Of a stretch of 64,000 nt of DNA, positions 17,766-26,922 are shown piece after piece. The stretch comes from Bacteroidota bacterium. GTDB taxonomy: Bacteria; Bacteroidota; Bacteroidia; Chitinophagales; Chitinophagaceae. The position numbers and the translations under genes were made by a program. Positions within the stretch are counted from its first letter, which is position 1, and every line of letters starts with the position of its first letter. Where the stretch lies: contig JAFDXJ010000053.1 of NCBI GenBank assembly GCA_018268015.1, positions 182,141 to 246,140 on the forward strand, written 5' to 3'. Under the pieces are notes generated by a model that worked only from the letters and a program-made list of their open reading frames with translations, was not told the origin of the DNA and searched no databases.

Positions 17766-19850
17766 TTAAAATTTCATCAGTTTTTCTATGCTTTCATGTA
17801 ACCTGCTCTTAGCAAGGAAATTTTGCTCCAAATCGGTGTTAAATGGTATGGGCGTGTCCAAGCCTGCACATCGAATAACAGGTGCATCTAAGTAAGTAAA
17901 GCAATTTTCCATTATCCAGGCAGCTATTTCTCCACCAATACCGCCAATCATTGTATCCTCATGTAGGATTAATATGCGCCCGGTCTTTTGGACACATCGT
18001 TGAATAGCTTCATAATCCAAAGGTGAAAGAGTTCTGAGATCAATTATTTCCATACTTATTTCAGGATGTTGCATGGCATATTCCAGAGCCCAGTGCACAC
18101 CTGCTCCATACGTAATGATACTCAAATCATCACCTGCCTGCACTTGTTTTGCTTTTCCAATTTCAATTTCATAATATTCTTCAGGAACCTGACCATGAAC
18201 GCTCCGGTATAAAACTTTATGTTCAAAATATAAAACCGGGTTAGGGTCATTGATTGCTGCAATGAGTAAACCTTTTGCATCCATTGGCGAAGATGGATAA
18301 ACCACTTTTAACCCCGGAGTATGAGCAAACCAGGCTTCATTGCTTTGTGAGTGAAAAGGCCCGGCACCCACCCCGGCTCCGGTAGGCATACGTATTACTA
18401 CATCCGCATTTTGCCCCCAACGATAATGGATTTTTGCGAGGTTATTGATGATTTGATTAAACCCAACTGTCACAAAATCCGCAAACTGCATTTCTACCAT
18501 ACTTTTAAAACCCTCAAGGCTCAAGCCAAGAGCAGTGCCAATGATTCCACTTTCGCACAATGGGGTATTCCTTACACGATCTTTTCCGAAGATATCTAAA
18601 AAGCCTTCTGTAATTTTAAAAGCGCCTCCATATTTTGCAATGTCTTGTCCCATTAAGATTAACTGTGCATGATGTTCCATGGATTGAAATAGGCCTTCTT
18701 TGATCGCATCAATCATGCGCATTTCCTTAAGGTGAAATGCAGAAGTATTCTCAGATAAGGGGTTCAAAGAATTATCTATGACAGGGGCAGGGCTTTGTTG
18801 TCTTTTAATAAATACATCGGCTAATTCTTCCTTACTATCAGGAAGTAATGGAGCAGCCAGGTAAGCTCTTTGCAATTCAGCTTCTATCTTTTCTTTTTGT
18901 GCCGTATGTATTTGTTGAATGTTGTCATCATCCAGGACTTCTTCCTGAATTAGGAATTTTTCAAAATTTAAAATTGGATCCTTGGGCGCCCATTCTTCAA
19001 ACAACTCTGCCGGTACATATTTCGTCCCACTGGCTTCTTCATGGCCACGCATGCGAAAAGTTTTACATTCCACGAGGTATGGCTTTTGATTTTCTATGCA
19101 ATATTTCCTTACACCCTGAATCGTATCCAGTACCGTTAAAATATTATTTCCATCAATAGTAATCCCTTCCATTCCATAGCCAATGGCTTTATCAGCGATA
19201 TTTTTACAACGGAATTGTTCCTGTATAGGTGTGCTTAATCCATATCCATTATTTTCTACAATGAATATTACCGGCAGGTTCCAAACAGCTGCAATATTCA
19301 ATGCTTCATGAAAATCTCCTTCACTGGTGCCACCTTCGCCACTAAATGCCAGTGAAACTTTGTTTTCTTTTTTTAATTGATACGCTAATGCTACGCCATC
19401 TGCAATGGCAAGCTGTGGACCAAGATGTGAAATCATACCACAAATATGATGATCCCGGTTACCAAAATGGAAACTCCTTTCGCGACCTTTGCTATATCCA
19501 TCCTTATTGCCCTGGAATTGTTTAAATAATTTTTCCAGCGGCATATCCCTGGTAGTAAATACCCCCAGGTTTCGGTGAAGCGGCATGATCCATTCGTCTT
19601 TTTCCAGCGCCAGGGTAGAACCCACGGCAATTGCTTCCTGGCCAATTCCACTAAACCATTTACTTATTTTTCCCTGCCGTAGCAGTTTCAACATCTTTTC
19701 TTCAATGAGGCGGGGATATAAAAGCTTTTTATAAATATCAACCAATTCTTCATCGGTCATTCCTTTTCTGTCAAATTGCATGAAAATTTTTTTGAAATGC
19801 GAAGATAGCAGATTATTTAGCGCTGAAAAATACCGGTCAATTTTTGACAC
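17766..19850 (-). CDS. Fused 2-oxo acid dehydrogenase E1 alpha/beta
   Basis: A 694-residue fusion of the two thiamine diphosphate E1 subunits, usually encoded separately. The alpha part (about 25-355) contains GIGQEAIAVG and the ThDP motif region GEGGTSEGDFHEALN to ENNGYG, with GEG where GDG is usual. The beta part (about 370-694) opens MIDAIKEGLF and contains GAGVGAGPFHSQSNEAWFAH. It decarboxylates 2-oxo acids, most likely branched-chain ones, and feeds an E2 lipoyl enzyme not found here. A second ATG at 19778 (MQFDRKG) may be the true start, because residues 1-24 are not conserved-looking. It is divergent from ileS. Confidence 0.93.
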   Translation of the reverse strand: MSKIDRYFSALNNLLSSHFKKIFMQFDRKGMTDEELVDIYKKLLYPRLIEEKMLKLLRQGKISKWFSGIGQEAIAVGSTLALEKDEWIMPLHRNLGVFTTRDMPLEKLFKQFQGNKDGYSKGRERSFHFGNRDHHICGMISHLGPQLAIADGVALAYQLKKENKVSLAFSGEGGTSEGDFHEALNIAAVWNLPVIFIVENNGYGLSTPIQEQFRCKNIADKAIGYGMEGITIDGNNILTVLDTIQGVRKYCIENQKPYLVECKTFRMRGHEEASGTKYVPAELFEEWAPKDPILNFEKFLIQEEVLDDDNIQQIHTAQKEKIEAELQRAYLAAPLLPDSKEELADVFIKRQQSPAPVIDNSLNPLSENTSAFHLKEMRMIDAIKEGLFQSMEHHAQLILMGQDIAKYGGAFKITEGFLDIFGKDRVRNTPLCESGIIGTALGLSLEGFKSMVEMQFADFVTVGFNQIINNLAKIHYRWGQNADVVIRMPTGAGVGAGPFHSQSNEAWFAHTPGLKVVYPSSPMDAKGLLIAAINDPNPVLYFEHKVLYRSVHGQVPEEYYEIEIGKAKQVQAGDDLSIITYGAGVHWALEYAMQHPEISMEIIDLRTLSPLDYEAIQRCVQKTGRILILHEDTMIGGIGGEIAAWIMENCFTYLDAPVIRCAGLDTPIPFNTDLEQNFLAKSRLHESIEKLMKF

Positions 19851-19928
19851 TCCCGAAACCGTCTTCTTTATTTTTCATGTAAAGAGAAAAGTTGAACTAC
19901 TTTAACAAGCAGGAAACACCCGCTCACA

Positions 19929-19958
19929 TTGAATTCTGAATGCAAATTCTTAACTTTG
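19929..19958 (+). promoter_or_regulatory. Bacteroidota-type promoter of ileS
   Basis: TTG at 19929-19931 and TAACTTTG at 19951-19958, with a 19-base spacer, match the phylum consensus TTG-N17-20-TAnnTTTG. The ileS ATG is 17 bases further, giving a short leader of about 12 bases. Confidence 0.75.
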
Positions 19959-19974
19959 CACCCTTTTACAGAAA

Positions 19975-22900
19975 ATGGAAAATCTTCAAAAAAACAGTAC
20001 CGTAAAGTATCCCGAATTTCAAAAGCTGAATTTGCCTTTGATCGAAAAATCTATGCTTCAAAAATGGACTGAAAGTAAAGCATTTGAAAAAAGTATTTCA
20101 TTACGTGGCAGTTCAAAACCATTCGTGTTTTATGAAGGCCCTCCCAGCGCCAACGGTATGCCGGGAATACATCATGTAATTTCGAGAACGATCAAGGATA
20201 TTTTTTGCCGCTATAAAACGATGCAAGGTTTCCAGGTATTGAGAAAAGGCGGATGGGATACGCATGGCTTACCGGTAGAATTGGGTGTAGAAAAAGAATT
20301 AGGAATTACAAAAGAAGATATAGGTACTAAAATTTCTGTAGAAGCATATAATCAAAAATGTCGCGAGGCGGTTTTAAGATATAAAGATAAATGGGATGAA
20401 TTGACACGTATCATGGGTTATTGGGTGGACCTCGAAGAGCCCTATATCACCTTCGATAATAATTATATTGAAACACTATGGTGGATGTTGAGTGAGTTGT
20501 ATAAAAAAGGATTGCTCTATGAAAGTGTTAGCATTCAACCTTATTCACCAGCTGCAGGCACTGGCCTCTCCAGCCATGAATTGAATCAACCCGGTACGTA
20601 TAAAGATGTTAAAGACACCAGCGCCACCGTGATGTTCCGTTTAAGCAATGAAGCGAAAAATACTGCACATCCATTTTTTTCTCAGTTAAAAGAGTATCTA
20701 AAAGAAGAAGGAAAAAAAGATGCTGCTGACATTTTTTTTATGGCCTGGACGACAACCCCATGGACACTTCCTTCTAATTTGGCATTAACGGTCGGGCCAA
20801 AGATTGATTATGTTTTAATCTCCACATTTAATCCATATACGCATCAGCCTTGCTATGTAGTAATGGCCGATAAATTAATTCCCAGCTATTTCTCTGAAGA
20901 TGGTAGAGACACAGACTTTGCTGCTTTCAAAGAAGGAGAAAAAATTATTCCATGGAAAAAAATGGCTACTTTCAAAGGAGAAAAATTGATTGAATTATTT
21001 TACGATCAGTTACTTCCTTTTGAGGCAAATAGTATTGAAAAAATAATTGAAGCTACTCCCGACGCCCGACCATTCAGGGTACTTGCCGGAGACTATGTAA
21101 CTACGGAAGACGGTACCGGTATTGTGCATACAGCCCCGGCTTTTGGTGCGGATGACTTTAAAACTGGCCAAAAAAATAATACAGGTATTTTAACCCTTGT
21201 AGACAAAGAAGGAAAATTTATTGAAGGTGTTGGTGAGTTTAGCAATCGGTTTGTGAAAAATTATAAAGATGATCCACAATATATGGATGTGAATGTGGAC
21301 ATAGCCGTGAAATTAAAAAAAGTGGGGCAGGCATTTAAAATTGAAAAATATGAACATAGCTATCCCCATTGCTGGCGAACTGATAAGCCTATTTTATATT
21401 ATCCTTTAGATGCTTGGTTTATTAAAACAACCGCCTTAAAGGACAGAATGATTGCTTTGAATAAGACCATTCAATGGAAGCCCGCTTCTACAGGAGAAGG
21501 ACGTTTTGGAAACTGGCTCGAAAATATGGTTGACTGGAATTTAAGCCGTAGCCGCTTTTGGGGAACTCCTCTTCCCATTTGGAGAACTGAAGATGGGTCG
21601 GAAGAAATTTGTATCAACTCTATTGAAACCTTAAATGAAGGAATTCTCAAAGCAAATAAAATACTGGGAGATCATATCAATAAGAATTATTTACATAGTG
21701 GAATTTTAGATTTGCATAAACCATTTGTTGATGAAATTATTTTAATATCGGACTCCGGAAAACCAATGAAACGTGTACCAGACCTGGTAGATGTATGGTT
21801 TGACAGTGGAGCCATGCCTTATGCACAGTGGCATTTTCCATTTGAGCATATTGAAAATTTTGCCCACTCCTATCCTGCAGATTTTATAGCAGAAGGTGTT
21901 GACCAGACGCGCGGTTGGTTTTATACTTTGCATGCTCTCGCTTCTTTGATGAAAGAATCAGTACATGAAAAATTACTGGAAGCCGGCTATGCACAAAATG
22001 ACATTGAAAAGAATTACCCCGGGCTTGCTTATAAAACGGTTATTTCAAATGGCTTGGTACTGGATAAGAATGGAAATAAAATGAGTAAACGCCTGGGAAA
22101 TGTGGTAGATCCCTTTGATACCATTTATCATTATGGAGCGGATGCAACCAGATGGTATTTTATTTCCAATGCATCTCCCTGGGATAACTTAAGGTTTGAT
22201 TTGGCTGGTATTGAAGAAGTACAGCGAAAATTCTTTGGAACTTTATTTAATACCTACCAGTTCTTTGCATTATATGCTAATGTGGATGGCTTTTCTTTTA
22301 AAGAAAAATATATACCTGTTACCGAAAGACCTGCAATTGACCAATGGATCATATCCACATTAAATAGCCTGATCAATGAAGTATCAAAGGCTTTGGATGA
22401 ATATGAACCCACCATTGCTGCCAGGGCTATTGAGTATTTCACTACTGAAGCATTGAGCAACTGGTATGTCCGTTTATGCAGAAGAAGATTCTGGAAAGGA
22501 GAATATGAACAGGATAAAATTTCCGCATATCAGACTTTATATGAATGCCTGGAAACCGTATTAAAATTAATGGCACCCATTTCACCCTTTTTCCCGGATT
22601 GTATTTTTTCTGCACTCAATTCCATTACAAAAATATCCTCTGCCGAATCTATTCATCATACCGATTTTCCCAGGGCTGATCAAAAATTGATTGATGAAAA
22701 AATGGAAGAAAGAATGCAAATGGCTCAGGATATTTCTTCTTTGCTTTTATCTATACGAAAAAAAGCAGGTATTAAAGTCCGCCAGCCTTTGCAAAAAATA
22801 TTAATTCCCATTTATAGTGACCATGAGAAATGGCAATTACAACAGGTGGAAGAGTTGATCAAATCCGAGGTCAATATTAAGGAAGTGGAATATATTTCAT

Positions 22901-23445
22901 CCACAGAAGGATTTATTACAAAAAAAGTGAAAGCCAACTACAAGAGCTTAGGTGCTAAGTTGGGAAAAAAAATGAAAACTGTGGCTTCAGCTATCCTGGA
23001 CTTGAACCAGCAGCAGATTGCTGAGTTGGAAAAAAACGCTTTGTACACACTTGTAATTGATGGTGAAAATATCCCCATTGCCTTAGAGGATGTGGAGATA
23101 TCAGCAGAAGAAATCCCCGGTTGGAGGATAGCCTCCAAAGGGAGCCTGACGGTGGCTATGGATATTACGCTAAATGAGGCATTGGTGCATGAAGGAACTG
23201 CCCGGGAGTTCATTAATCGGGTACAGAATATACGAAAAGAAATGTCTTTTTCGCTATTGGATCATATAATTGTAAAACTACCTGTAGATACAGCAATTAA
23301 GCCTGCAATTATTCAATTTAAAAACTATATTTGCGCAGAAATTTTAGCAGGTGATATCATTTGGGTGCCTGAAATAACAACTAACGGCATCCAAATAGAA
23401 GTAAATGAAACACCATTAAATATACTCGTTCAAAAAACAGTTTAA
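19975..23445 (+). CDS. ileS: Isoleucine-tRNA ligase
   Basis: A 1156-residue class I synthetase that charges tRNA-Ile. The HIGH-type signature reads NGMPGIHHV, so the usual H-x-G-H is altered to G-I-H-H. The second signature is NKMSKRLGN (KMSKR). Between them is the CP1 editing domain (about 200-420, with WTTTPWTLPSN and GTGIVHTAPAFGADD). The anticodon-binding domain starts at about 790, and a long C-terminal part follows. The length and the altered signature fit the eukaryote-like type 2 IleS. The TAA is 11 bases before the DksA-like gene, so the two are probably one operon. Confidence 0.98.
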   Translation: MENLQKNSTVKYPEFQKLNLPLIEKSMLQKWTESKAFEKSISLRGSSKPFVFYEGPPSANGMPGIHHVISRTIKDIFCRYKTMQGFQVLRKGGWDTHGLPVELGVEKELGITKEDIGTKISVEAYNQKCREAVLRYKDKWDELTRIMGYWVDLEEPYITFDNNYIETLWWMLSELYKKGLLYESVSIQPYSPAAGTGLSSHELNQPGTYKDVKDTSATVMFRLSNEAKNTAHPFFSQLKEYLKEEGKKDAADIFFMAWTTTPWTLPSNLALTVGPKIDYVLISTFNPYTHQPCYVVMADKLIPSYFSEDGRDTDFAAFKEGEKIIPWKKMATFKGEKLIELFYDQLLPFEANSIEKIIEATPDARPFRVLAGDYVTTEDGTGIVHTAPAFGADDFKTGQKNNTGILTLVDKEGKFIEGVGEFSNRFVKNYKDDPQYMDVNVDIAVKLKKVGQAFKIEKYEHSYPHCWRTDKPILYYPLDAWFIKTTALKDRMIALNKTIQWKPASTGEGRFGNWLENMVDWNLSRSRFWGTPLPIWRTEDGSEEICINSIETLNEGILKANKILGDHINKNYLHSGILDLHKPFVDEIILISDSGKPMKRVPDLVDVWFDSGAMPYAQWHFPFEHIENFAHSYPADFIAEGVDQTRGWFYTLHALASLMKESVHEKLLEAGYAQNDIEKNYPGLAYKTVISNGLVLDKNGNKMSKRLGNVVDPFDTIYHYGADATRWYFISNASPWDNLRFDLAGIEEVQRKFFGTLFNTYQFFALYANVDGFSFKEKYIPVTERPAIDQWIISTLNSLINEVSKALDEYEPTIAARAIEYFTTEALSNWYVRLCRRRFWKGEYEQDKISAYQTLYECLETVLKLMAPISPFFPDCIFSALNSITKISSAESIHHTDFPRADQKLIDEKMEERMQMAQDISSLLLSIRKKAGIKVRQPLQKILIPIYSDHEKWQLQQVEELIKSEVNIKEVEYISSTEGFITKKVKANYKSLGAKLGKKMKTVASAILDLNQQQIAELEKNALYTLVIDGENIPIALEDVEISAEEIPGWRIASKGSLTVAMDITLNEALVHEGTAREFINRVQNIRKEMSFSLLDHIIVKLPVDTAIKPAIIQFKNYICAEILAGDIIWVPEITTNGIQIEVNETPLNILVQKTV

Positions 23446-23456
23446 ATTCTGACATC

Positions 23457-24488
23457 ATGGCTACAAAAAAATTAACTCCTAAAAAGGGTGCAAAAACAAC
23501 TACGAAGAAGCCAGTATTATCAAAGAAAGACACTATGAAAAAAATAACTTCTAAAAAAGCTGCCCCAGCAAAAAAAACGACTGTTAAAGTTGCAGCATCA
23601 AAGAAAGCTGTTGCAAAACCTAAATCGTCTGTTCAAAAAGCAGGAGCCAAAAAATCCGTAACAAAACCGGCCTCTAAAAAAGCGGTGTCAAAACCTATTT
23701 CTACAAAGAAAAAAGTAGTTAAAAAAGTAGAAGCCATAAAAAACAAGCCTGTTAAGAAGTCAGCAGCGAAACTTGTGAAAGCCAGCAAGCCTGTTAAAGC
23801 ACAACCTGTTTCCAAACCAACAAAAGTAAAACCAGTCGCTGCTATGCCAGTGAAAAAAATGGTAAAGCCGGTTCCTGCAGCCGCTAAACCCTTGAAGCCT
23901 GTTATTAAAAATGAGGCTCCAAGGAAAACGGTAAAAATTAAAGATGATGGTCCTATCAAAACCATTCCAAAAAAATCAGGGAAAACTGAAGCAATAAAAG
24001 AAGTAAAAATTCCGAAGACTTCAGTGAAAACCAGTGTACCTTATAAGCCTGGTTATACCCCATTGGAAAAAAGGAATGAAGATAAATCAAATGAATTGCT
24101 GGTTAGATATTCAGATGCCGAACTCAGCGAATTCCGTGAACTGATCATGAAAAAACTGGAAAGTGCAAAAAAAGAATTGACATACCTACAGGGACTTATA
24201 ACCCGCAAAGATGATATGGGAGGAGATGAAACCGATAACAGGTATATGACTATGGAAGATGGAGGAATGAGCATGGAAAGAGAACAGCTTAGCCAAATGG
24301 CCAGCCGTCAAATTACCTATATAGATCATCTTGAAAAAGCCATAATCCGAATTGAGAATAAAACTTATGGCATTTGCCGTGTTACCGGGAAATTGATTGA
24401 TAAGACTCGTCTTCGGGCTGTGCCCCATGCTACCCTGAGCCTGGAAGCAAAGCTAGGCTTGGCAAAGCCGGTTTTGAACACACCCTAA
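23457..24488 (+). CDS. Histone H1-like / TraR-DksA-like fusion protein
   Basis: A 343-residue protein in two parts. Residues 1 to about 195 are Lys, Ala, Pro and Val rich with repeated KKA, KPV and SKK units, like the tail of histone H1, and should bind DNA or RNA. Residues 210-340 are a TraR/DksA-type domain with a coiled-coil (LLVRYSDAELSEFRELIMKK) and the C-terminal YGICRVTGKLIDKTRLRAVPH. Of the four zinc-finger cysteines only one remains, so a C4 zinc site is not possible. Bacteroidota commonly carry this zinc-less form. It may bind the RNA polymerase secondary channel. It is co-transcribed with ileS. Confidence 0.88.
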   Translation: MATKKLTPKKGAKTTTKKPVLSKKDTMKKITSKKAAPAKKTTVKVAASKKAVAKPKSSVQKAGAKKSVTKPASKKAVSKPISTKKKVVKKVEAIKNKPVKKSAAKLVKASKPVKAQPVSKPTKVKPVAAMPVKKMVKPVPAAAKPLKPVIKNEAPRKTVKIKDDGPIKTIPKKSGKTEAIKEVKIPKTSVKTSVPYKPGYTPLEKRNEDKSNELLVRYSDAELSEFRELIMKKLESAKKELTYLQGLITRKDDMGGDETDNRYMTMEDGGMSMEREQLSQMASRQITYIDHLEKAIIRIENKTYGICRVTGKLIDKTRLRAVPHATLSLEAKLGLAKPVLNTP

Positions 24489-24508
24489 CCAAAATTTATT
24501 TTCTGATG

Positions 24509-24554
24509 AGGAAGTAATAACTCTCCTTAAACTAGTTTTTACTTCCTTTATTTT
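24509..24554 (+). terminator. Probable terminator after the ileS operon
   Basis: AGGAAGTAA (24509-24517) pairs with TTACTTCCT (24539-24547) over 9 bp with a 21-base loop, followed by TTATTTTTT. The long loop lowers certainty. Confidence 0.55.
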
Positions 24555-24736
24555 TTGCTCTTAGCCAAAAAATAAGAAGAGCATAACTTCAAAGTACTAT
24601 TGGAATTTTAATGATGGTTCATCCGAATTTCTTTCTCAAATTCTTTTGATTAAAGTAATGTATTATGAGGCTGATGCAAAGAATTTAAATCAAAGAGACT
24701 ATCTTCATCAAGTAACTAATGTAGATTTCAATTGCT

Positions 24737-25180
24737 ATGCAATGGGATGATGAATATTATATGCAACAGGCGCTTAACCAGGCACAAATGGCATTTCAAA
24801 ATAATGAAGTACCCATAGGTGCAATCATTGTATTAGAAAATAAAATTATTGCAAAAGCGCACAACCAGGTGGAACAGTTCCATGATCCAACCGCTCATGC
24901 GGAAATTATTGCCATTACTTCAGCTTGTAATTATCTGGGTGCAAAATATTTACCAGAAGCTAAATTGTATGTTACTATAGAACCCTGCCTGATGTGTGCC
25001 GGCGCCATTTATTGGAGTAAGGTACAAGAAGTGATTTATGGTGGGTCAGATATCAAAAACGGATACAGTAAGCATACAGGAAACACTTCCCCTTTTCATC
25101 CTAAAACGCGCATTAAAAAAGGTATCATGGATGAAGCATGCATAAAATTGATGCAGGATTTTTTTCGATCAAAAAGATAA
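24737..25180 (+). CDS. tadA: tRNA adenosine(34) deaminase / nucleoside deaminase
   Basis: A 147-residue zinc deaminase. The zinc and catalytic motifs are H54-A-E56 and P-C84-L-M-C87. The surroundings [10 protein letters not shown] and HNQ match TadA, which converts adenosine 34 to inosine in the anticodon of tRNA-Arg(ACG). The close relative guanine deaminase is a less likely reading. The gene stands alone between the terminator of the ileS operon and sod, 112 bases before the latter. The 248-base gap before it holds only that terminator and no other visible gene. Confidence 0.93.
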   Translation: MQWDDEYYMQQALNQAQMAFQNNEVPIGAIIVLENKIIAKAHNQVEQFHDPTAHAEIIAITSACNYLGAKYLPEAKLYVTIEPCLMCAGAIYWSKVQEVIYGGSDIKNGYSKHTGNTSPFHPKTRIKKGIMDEACIKLMQDFFRSKR

Positions 25181-25292
25181 TTCCCCAAGATTCATTAAAG
25201 GGAATATTACCGCATCCCTAACAAATAGTATTTTTCATTGTTGTAAATTTGTAAGGCTACAAAGTTTTTTTAAAAATTTAAAATACAATAAC

Positions 25293-25892
25293 ATGGCATT
25301 TACATTACCGGCTCTGCCTTATGCTTATAATGCACTGGAGCCACATTTTGATGAAGCAACAATGAAAATTCATCACAGTAAACACCACCAGGCTTACGTG
25401 GATAACTTAAATAAAGCGATTAGCGGCACAGAAAATGAGCAGAAGACATTGGAGGAACTTGTGGCGAATGCAGGTAAAATATCACCTGCCGTAAGAAATA
25501 ATGGAGGCGGCCACTGGAATCATAGTTTTTTCTGGGAATCATTATCACCTCAGGGCGGAGGGGATCCCGAGGAAGGATTATTAAAAAACATCCATGATAC
25601 TTTTGGATCATTTGATGCATTTAAAGAAAAATTCAACCAAGCCGGTATGACCAGGTTTGGCAGCGGATGGGCATGGCTGATTCTGGCGGATGGTAAATTA
25701 CAAATTTGCTCTACACCCAATCAGGATAATCCATTGATGGATGTATCAGAGATCAAAGGCACGCCACTTTTGGGGGTAGATGTTTGGGAACATGCTTATT
25801 ATTTAAAGTATCAAAATAGGCGGGGAGATTACCTGGCTGCATTTTGGAATCTTGTGAACTGGGAAAAAGTTGCAGAAAGAATGCATGCTTAA
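25293..25892 (+). CDS. Superoxide dismutase, Mn type
   Basis: A 199-residue Fe/Mn superoxide dismutase. Metal ligands are H27, H77, D163 and H167 ([14 protein letters not shown]). [11 protein letters not shown] at 71-81 and the Gln at 144 in PNQDNPLM are typical of the manganese-using form; cambialistic use cannot be ruled out. It removes superoxide in the cytoplasm; no signal peptide is seen. A TAAATTTG at 25244-25251 resembles a -7 promoter element, but no TTG is at the right distance. A strong bidirectional terminator follows. Confidence 0.96.
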   Translation: MAFTLPALPYAYNALEPHFDEATMKIHHSKHHQAYVDNLNKAISGTENEQKTLEELVANAGKISPAVRNNGGGHWNHSFFWESLSPQGGGDPEEGLLKNIHDTFGSFDAFKEKFNQAGMTRFGSGWAWLILADGKLQICSTPNQDNPLMDVSEIKGTPLLGVDVWEHAYYLKYQNRRGDYLAAFWNLVNWEKVAERMHA

Positions 25893-25907
25893 AATTGACT
25901 TTCGTTC

Positions 25908-25942
25908 AAAAATAATCCCGGTAACTTCCGGGATTATTTTTT
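25908..25942. terminator. Bidirectional terminator between sod and yidD
   Basis: AAAAATAATCCCGG (25908-25921) pairs perfectly with CCGGGATTATTTTT (25928-25941) over 14 bp with a 6-base loop. Both strands end in a T run, which suits the convergent sod and yidD genes. Confidence 0.9.
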
Positions 25943-25947
25943 GTACA

Positions 25948-26181
25948 TTAAGGAACCGGATCATAACCACTGCCTCCGGCAGGATGACATCGACTAATTC
26001 TCTTGAGAGACAACCAAAACCCTTTGAATAGGCCATATTTTTTTAGGGCTTCCATGGCATATTGAGAACAGGTAGGCGTAAACCGGCACTTTGGCCCGAG
26101 TACGGGTGATAGGATTAACTGATAAATCCTGATAAGAAAAATAAAGGGGTAACTAAGAATTTTCAATACTGTTTTCATCAA
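25948..26181 (-). CDS. yidD: Membrane protein insertion efficiency factor YidD
   Basis: A 77-residue protein with an amphipathic N-terminal region and the family core [20 protein letters not shown], then [14 protein letters not shown] and [14 protein letters not shown]. The three cysteines and the HP-GGSGYDP ending are diagnostic. YidD assists the YidC insertase at the inner membrane. The start overlaps the end of rnpA by 29 bases, so it is translationally linked to it, the usual order rpmH-rnpA-yidD. Confidence 0.96.
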   Translation of the reverse strand: MMKTVLKILSYPFIFLIRIYQLILSPVLGPKCRFTPTCSQYAMEALKKYGLFKGFWLSLKRISRCHPAGGSGYDPVP

Positions 26182-26560
26182 ATCTTATTTTCAACTCAAG
26201 AAATATCTTTTGCATTGCCCTATTGACCTGCTCATAATCAGGTAAAGATTTACCGGTAAAAATAAAAAATAATGCAAGCTGTATTTCATATTTTTTGATC
26301 ACTTCTTTCAATAAAGCATTATTCATACGATATGTCTCCCTCATGAGTCTTTTAATTCTATTTCGGTGAATGGCTTTAGGGAAATTTTTTCTGCCCACGG
26401 TAAAACCACTTTGTATAGTGGTATTTACCGGTAAAGGAGTTTGCAAATACAAAACTTTCAAAGGAAAAACACTCAATGATTGAGATGTTTCAAAAACTTT
26501 CCCAATCAGTTTCCTGCTTTTTAATTTATCTTTTCTTTGATATAAAAATTTACCTGGCAT
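26153..26560 (-). CDS. rnpA: Ribonuclease P protein component
   Basis: A 135-residue protein subunit of RNase P, which trims the 5' leader of tRNA precursors with its RNA partner. The motif [14 protein letters not shown] is the conserved RNR motif, and [16 protein letters not shown] precedes it. The start is set at ATG 26560 ([13 protein letters not shown]), because the longer frame to 26638 would translate the hairpin between rpmH and rnpA and has no conserved residues. It lies 81 bases downstream of rpmH and overlaps yidD. Confidence 0.93.
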   Translation of the reverse strand: MPGKFLYQRKDKLKSRKLIGKVFETSQSLSVFPLKVLYLQTPLPVNTTIQSGFTVGRKNFPKAIHRNRIKRLMRETYRMNNALLKEVIKKYEIQLALFFIFTGKSLPDYEQVNRAMQKIFLELKIRFDENSIENS

Positions 26561-26568
26561 AATTCCAA

Positions 26569-26595
26569 ATAAAAAGCCCCATTTACAGGGGCTTT
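26569..26595 (-). terminator. Hairpin between rpmH and rnpA (terminator or attenuator)
   Basis: On the minus strand AAAGCCCC (26595-26588) pairs with GGGGCTTT (26580-26573) over 8 bp around a 7-base loop, followed by further T residues. It would reduce read-through from rpmH into rnpA and yidD, so that L34 is made in excess. Confidence 0.75.
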
Positions 26596-26641
26596 CAGTA
26601 AGTATTGAGGAATGCTTTTTTGGAGTGCAATAAAACAAACA

Positions 26642-26797
26642 TTATTTCAGTTTAAGCTCATCGGAAACAGTCAGTTTATGCCTGCCTTTTGCCCTGCGGC
26701 TGGCTAATACCTTTCTGCCATTCGCACTTTTCATACGTTTACGAAAACCGTGTACAGATTTTCTTCGTCTTGTATGAGGTTGAAATGTACGTTTCAT
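26642..26797 (-). CDS. rpmH: Large ribosomal subunit protein bL34
   Basis: A 51-residue basic ribosomal protein, opening [22 protein letters not shown] and ending ELKLK. Residues 1-44 match bL34 throughout; the last few residues form the short extension seen in Bacteroidota. It is a structural protein of the 50S subunit. Downstream come a hairpin, rnpA and yidD. A promoter lies about 80 bases upstream at 26875-26882. Confidence 0.98.
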   Translation of the reverse strand: MKRTFQPHTRRRKSVHGFRKRMKSANGRKVLASRRAKGRHKLTVSDELKLK

Positions 26798-26874
26798 GAA
26801 TCAATTTTTATCAATTTAAAAAAATGTTTTCTTGAATAGCGAGCGACCATTACTGCTACCCGGTGAAAGGACGG

Positions 26875-26882
26875 CAAAGGTA
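26875..26882 (-). promoter_or_regulatory. Putative -7 element of the rpmH promoter
   Basis: Minus-strand TACCTTTG fits the TAnnTTTG consensus and lies 78 bases before the rpmH start. No clear TTG is seen 17-20 bases upstream, so the assignment is moderate. It leaves a leader of about 70 bases. Confidence 0.5.
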
Positions 26883-26922
26883 ATACTTTTTTTGTCACCT
26901 GCTTTAAAAAATTGTATTTAAA

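Noticed and set aside
23457..24060. Lys/Ala-rich region of the DksA-like gene as a DNA repeat or satellite
   Set aside because: The repetition is at protein level with varied codons and stays in one frame, so it is coding.
26153..26638. Longer RnpA start at 26638
   Set aside because: It would translate the rpmH-rnpA terminator hairpin and adds no conserved sequence.
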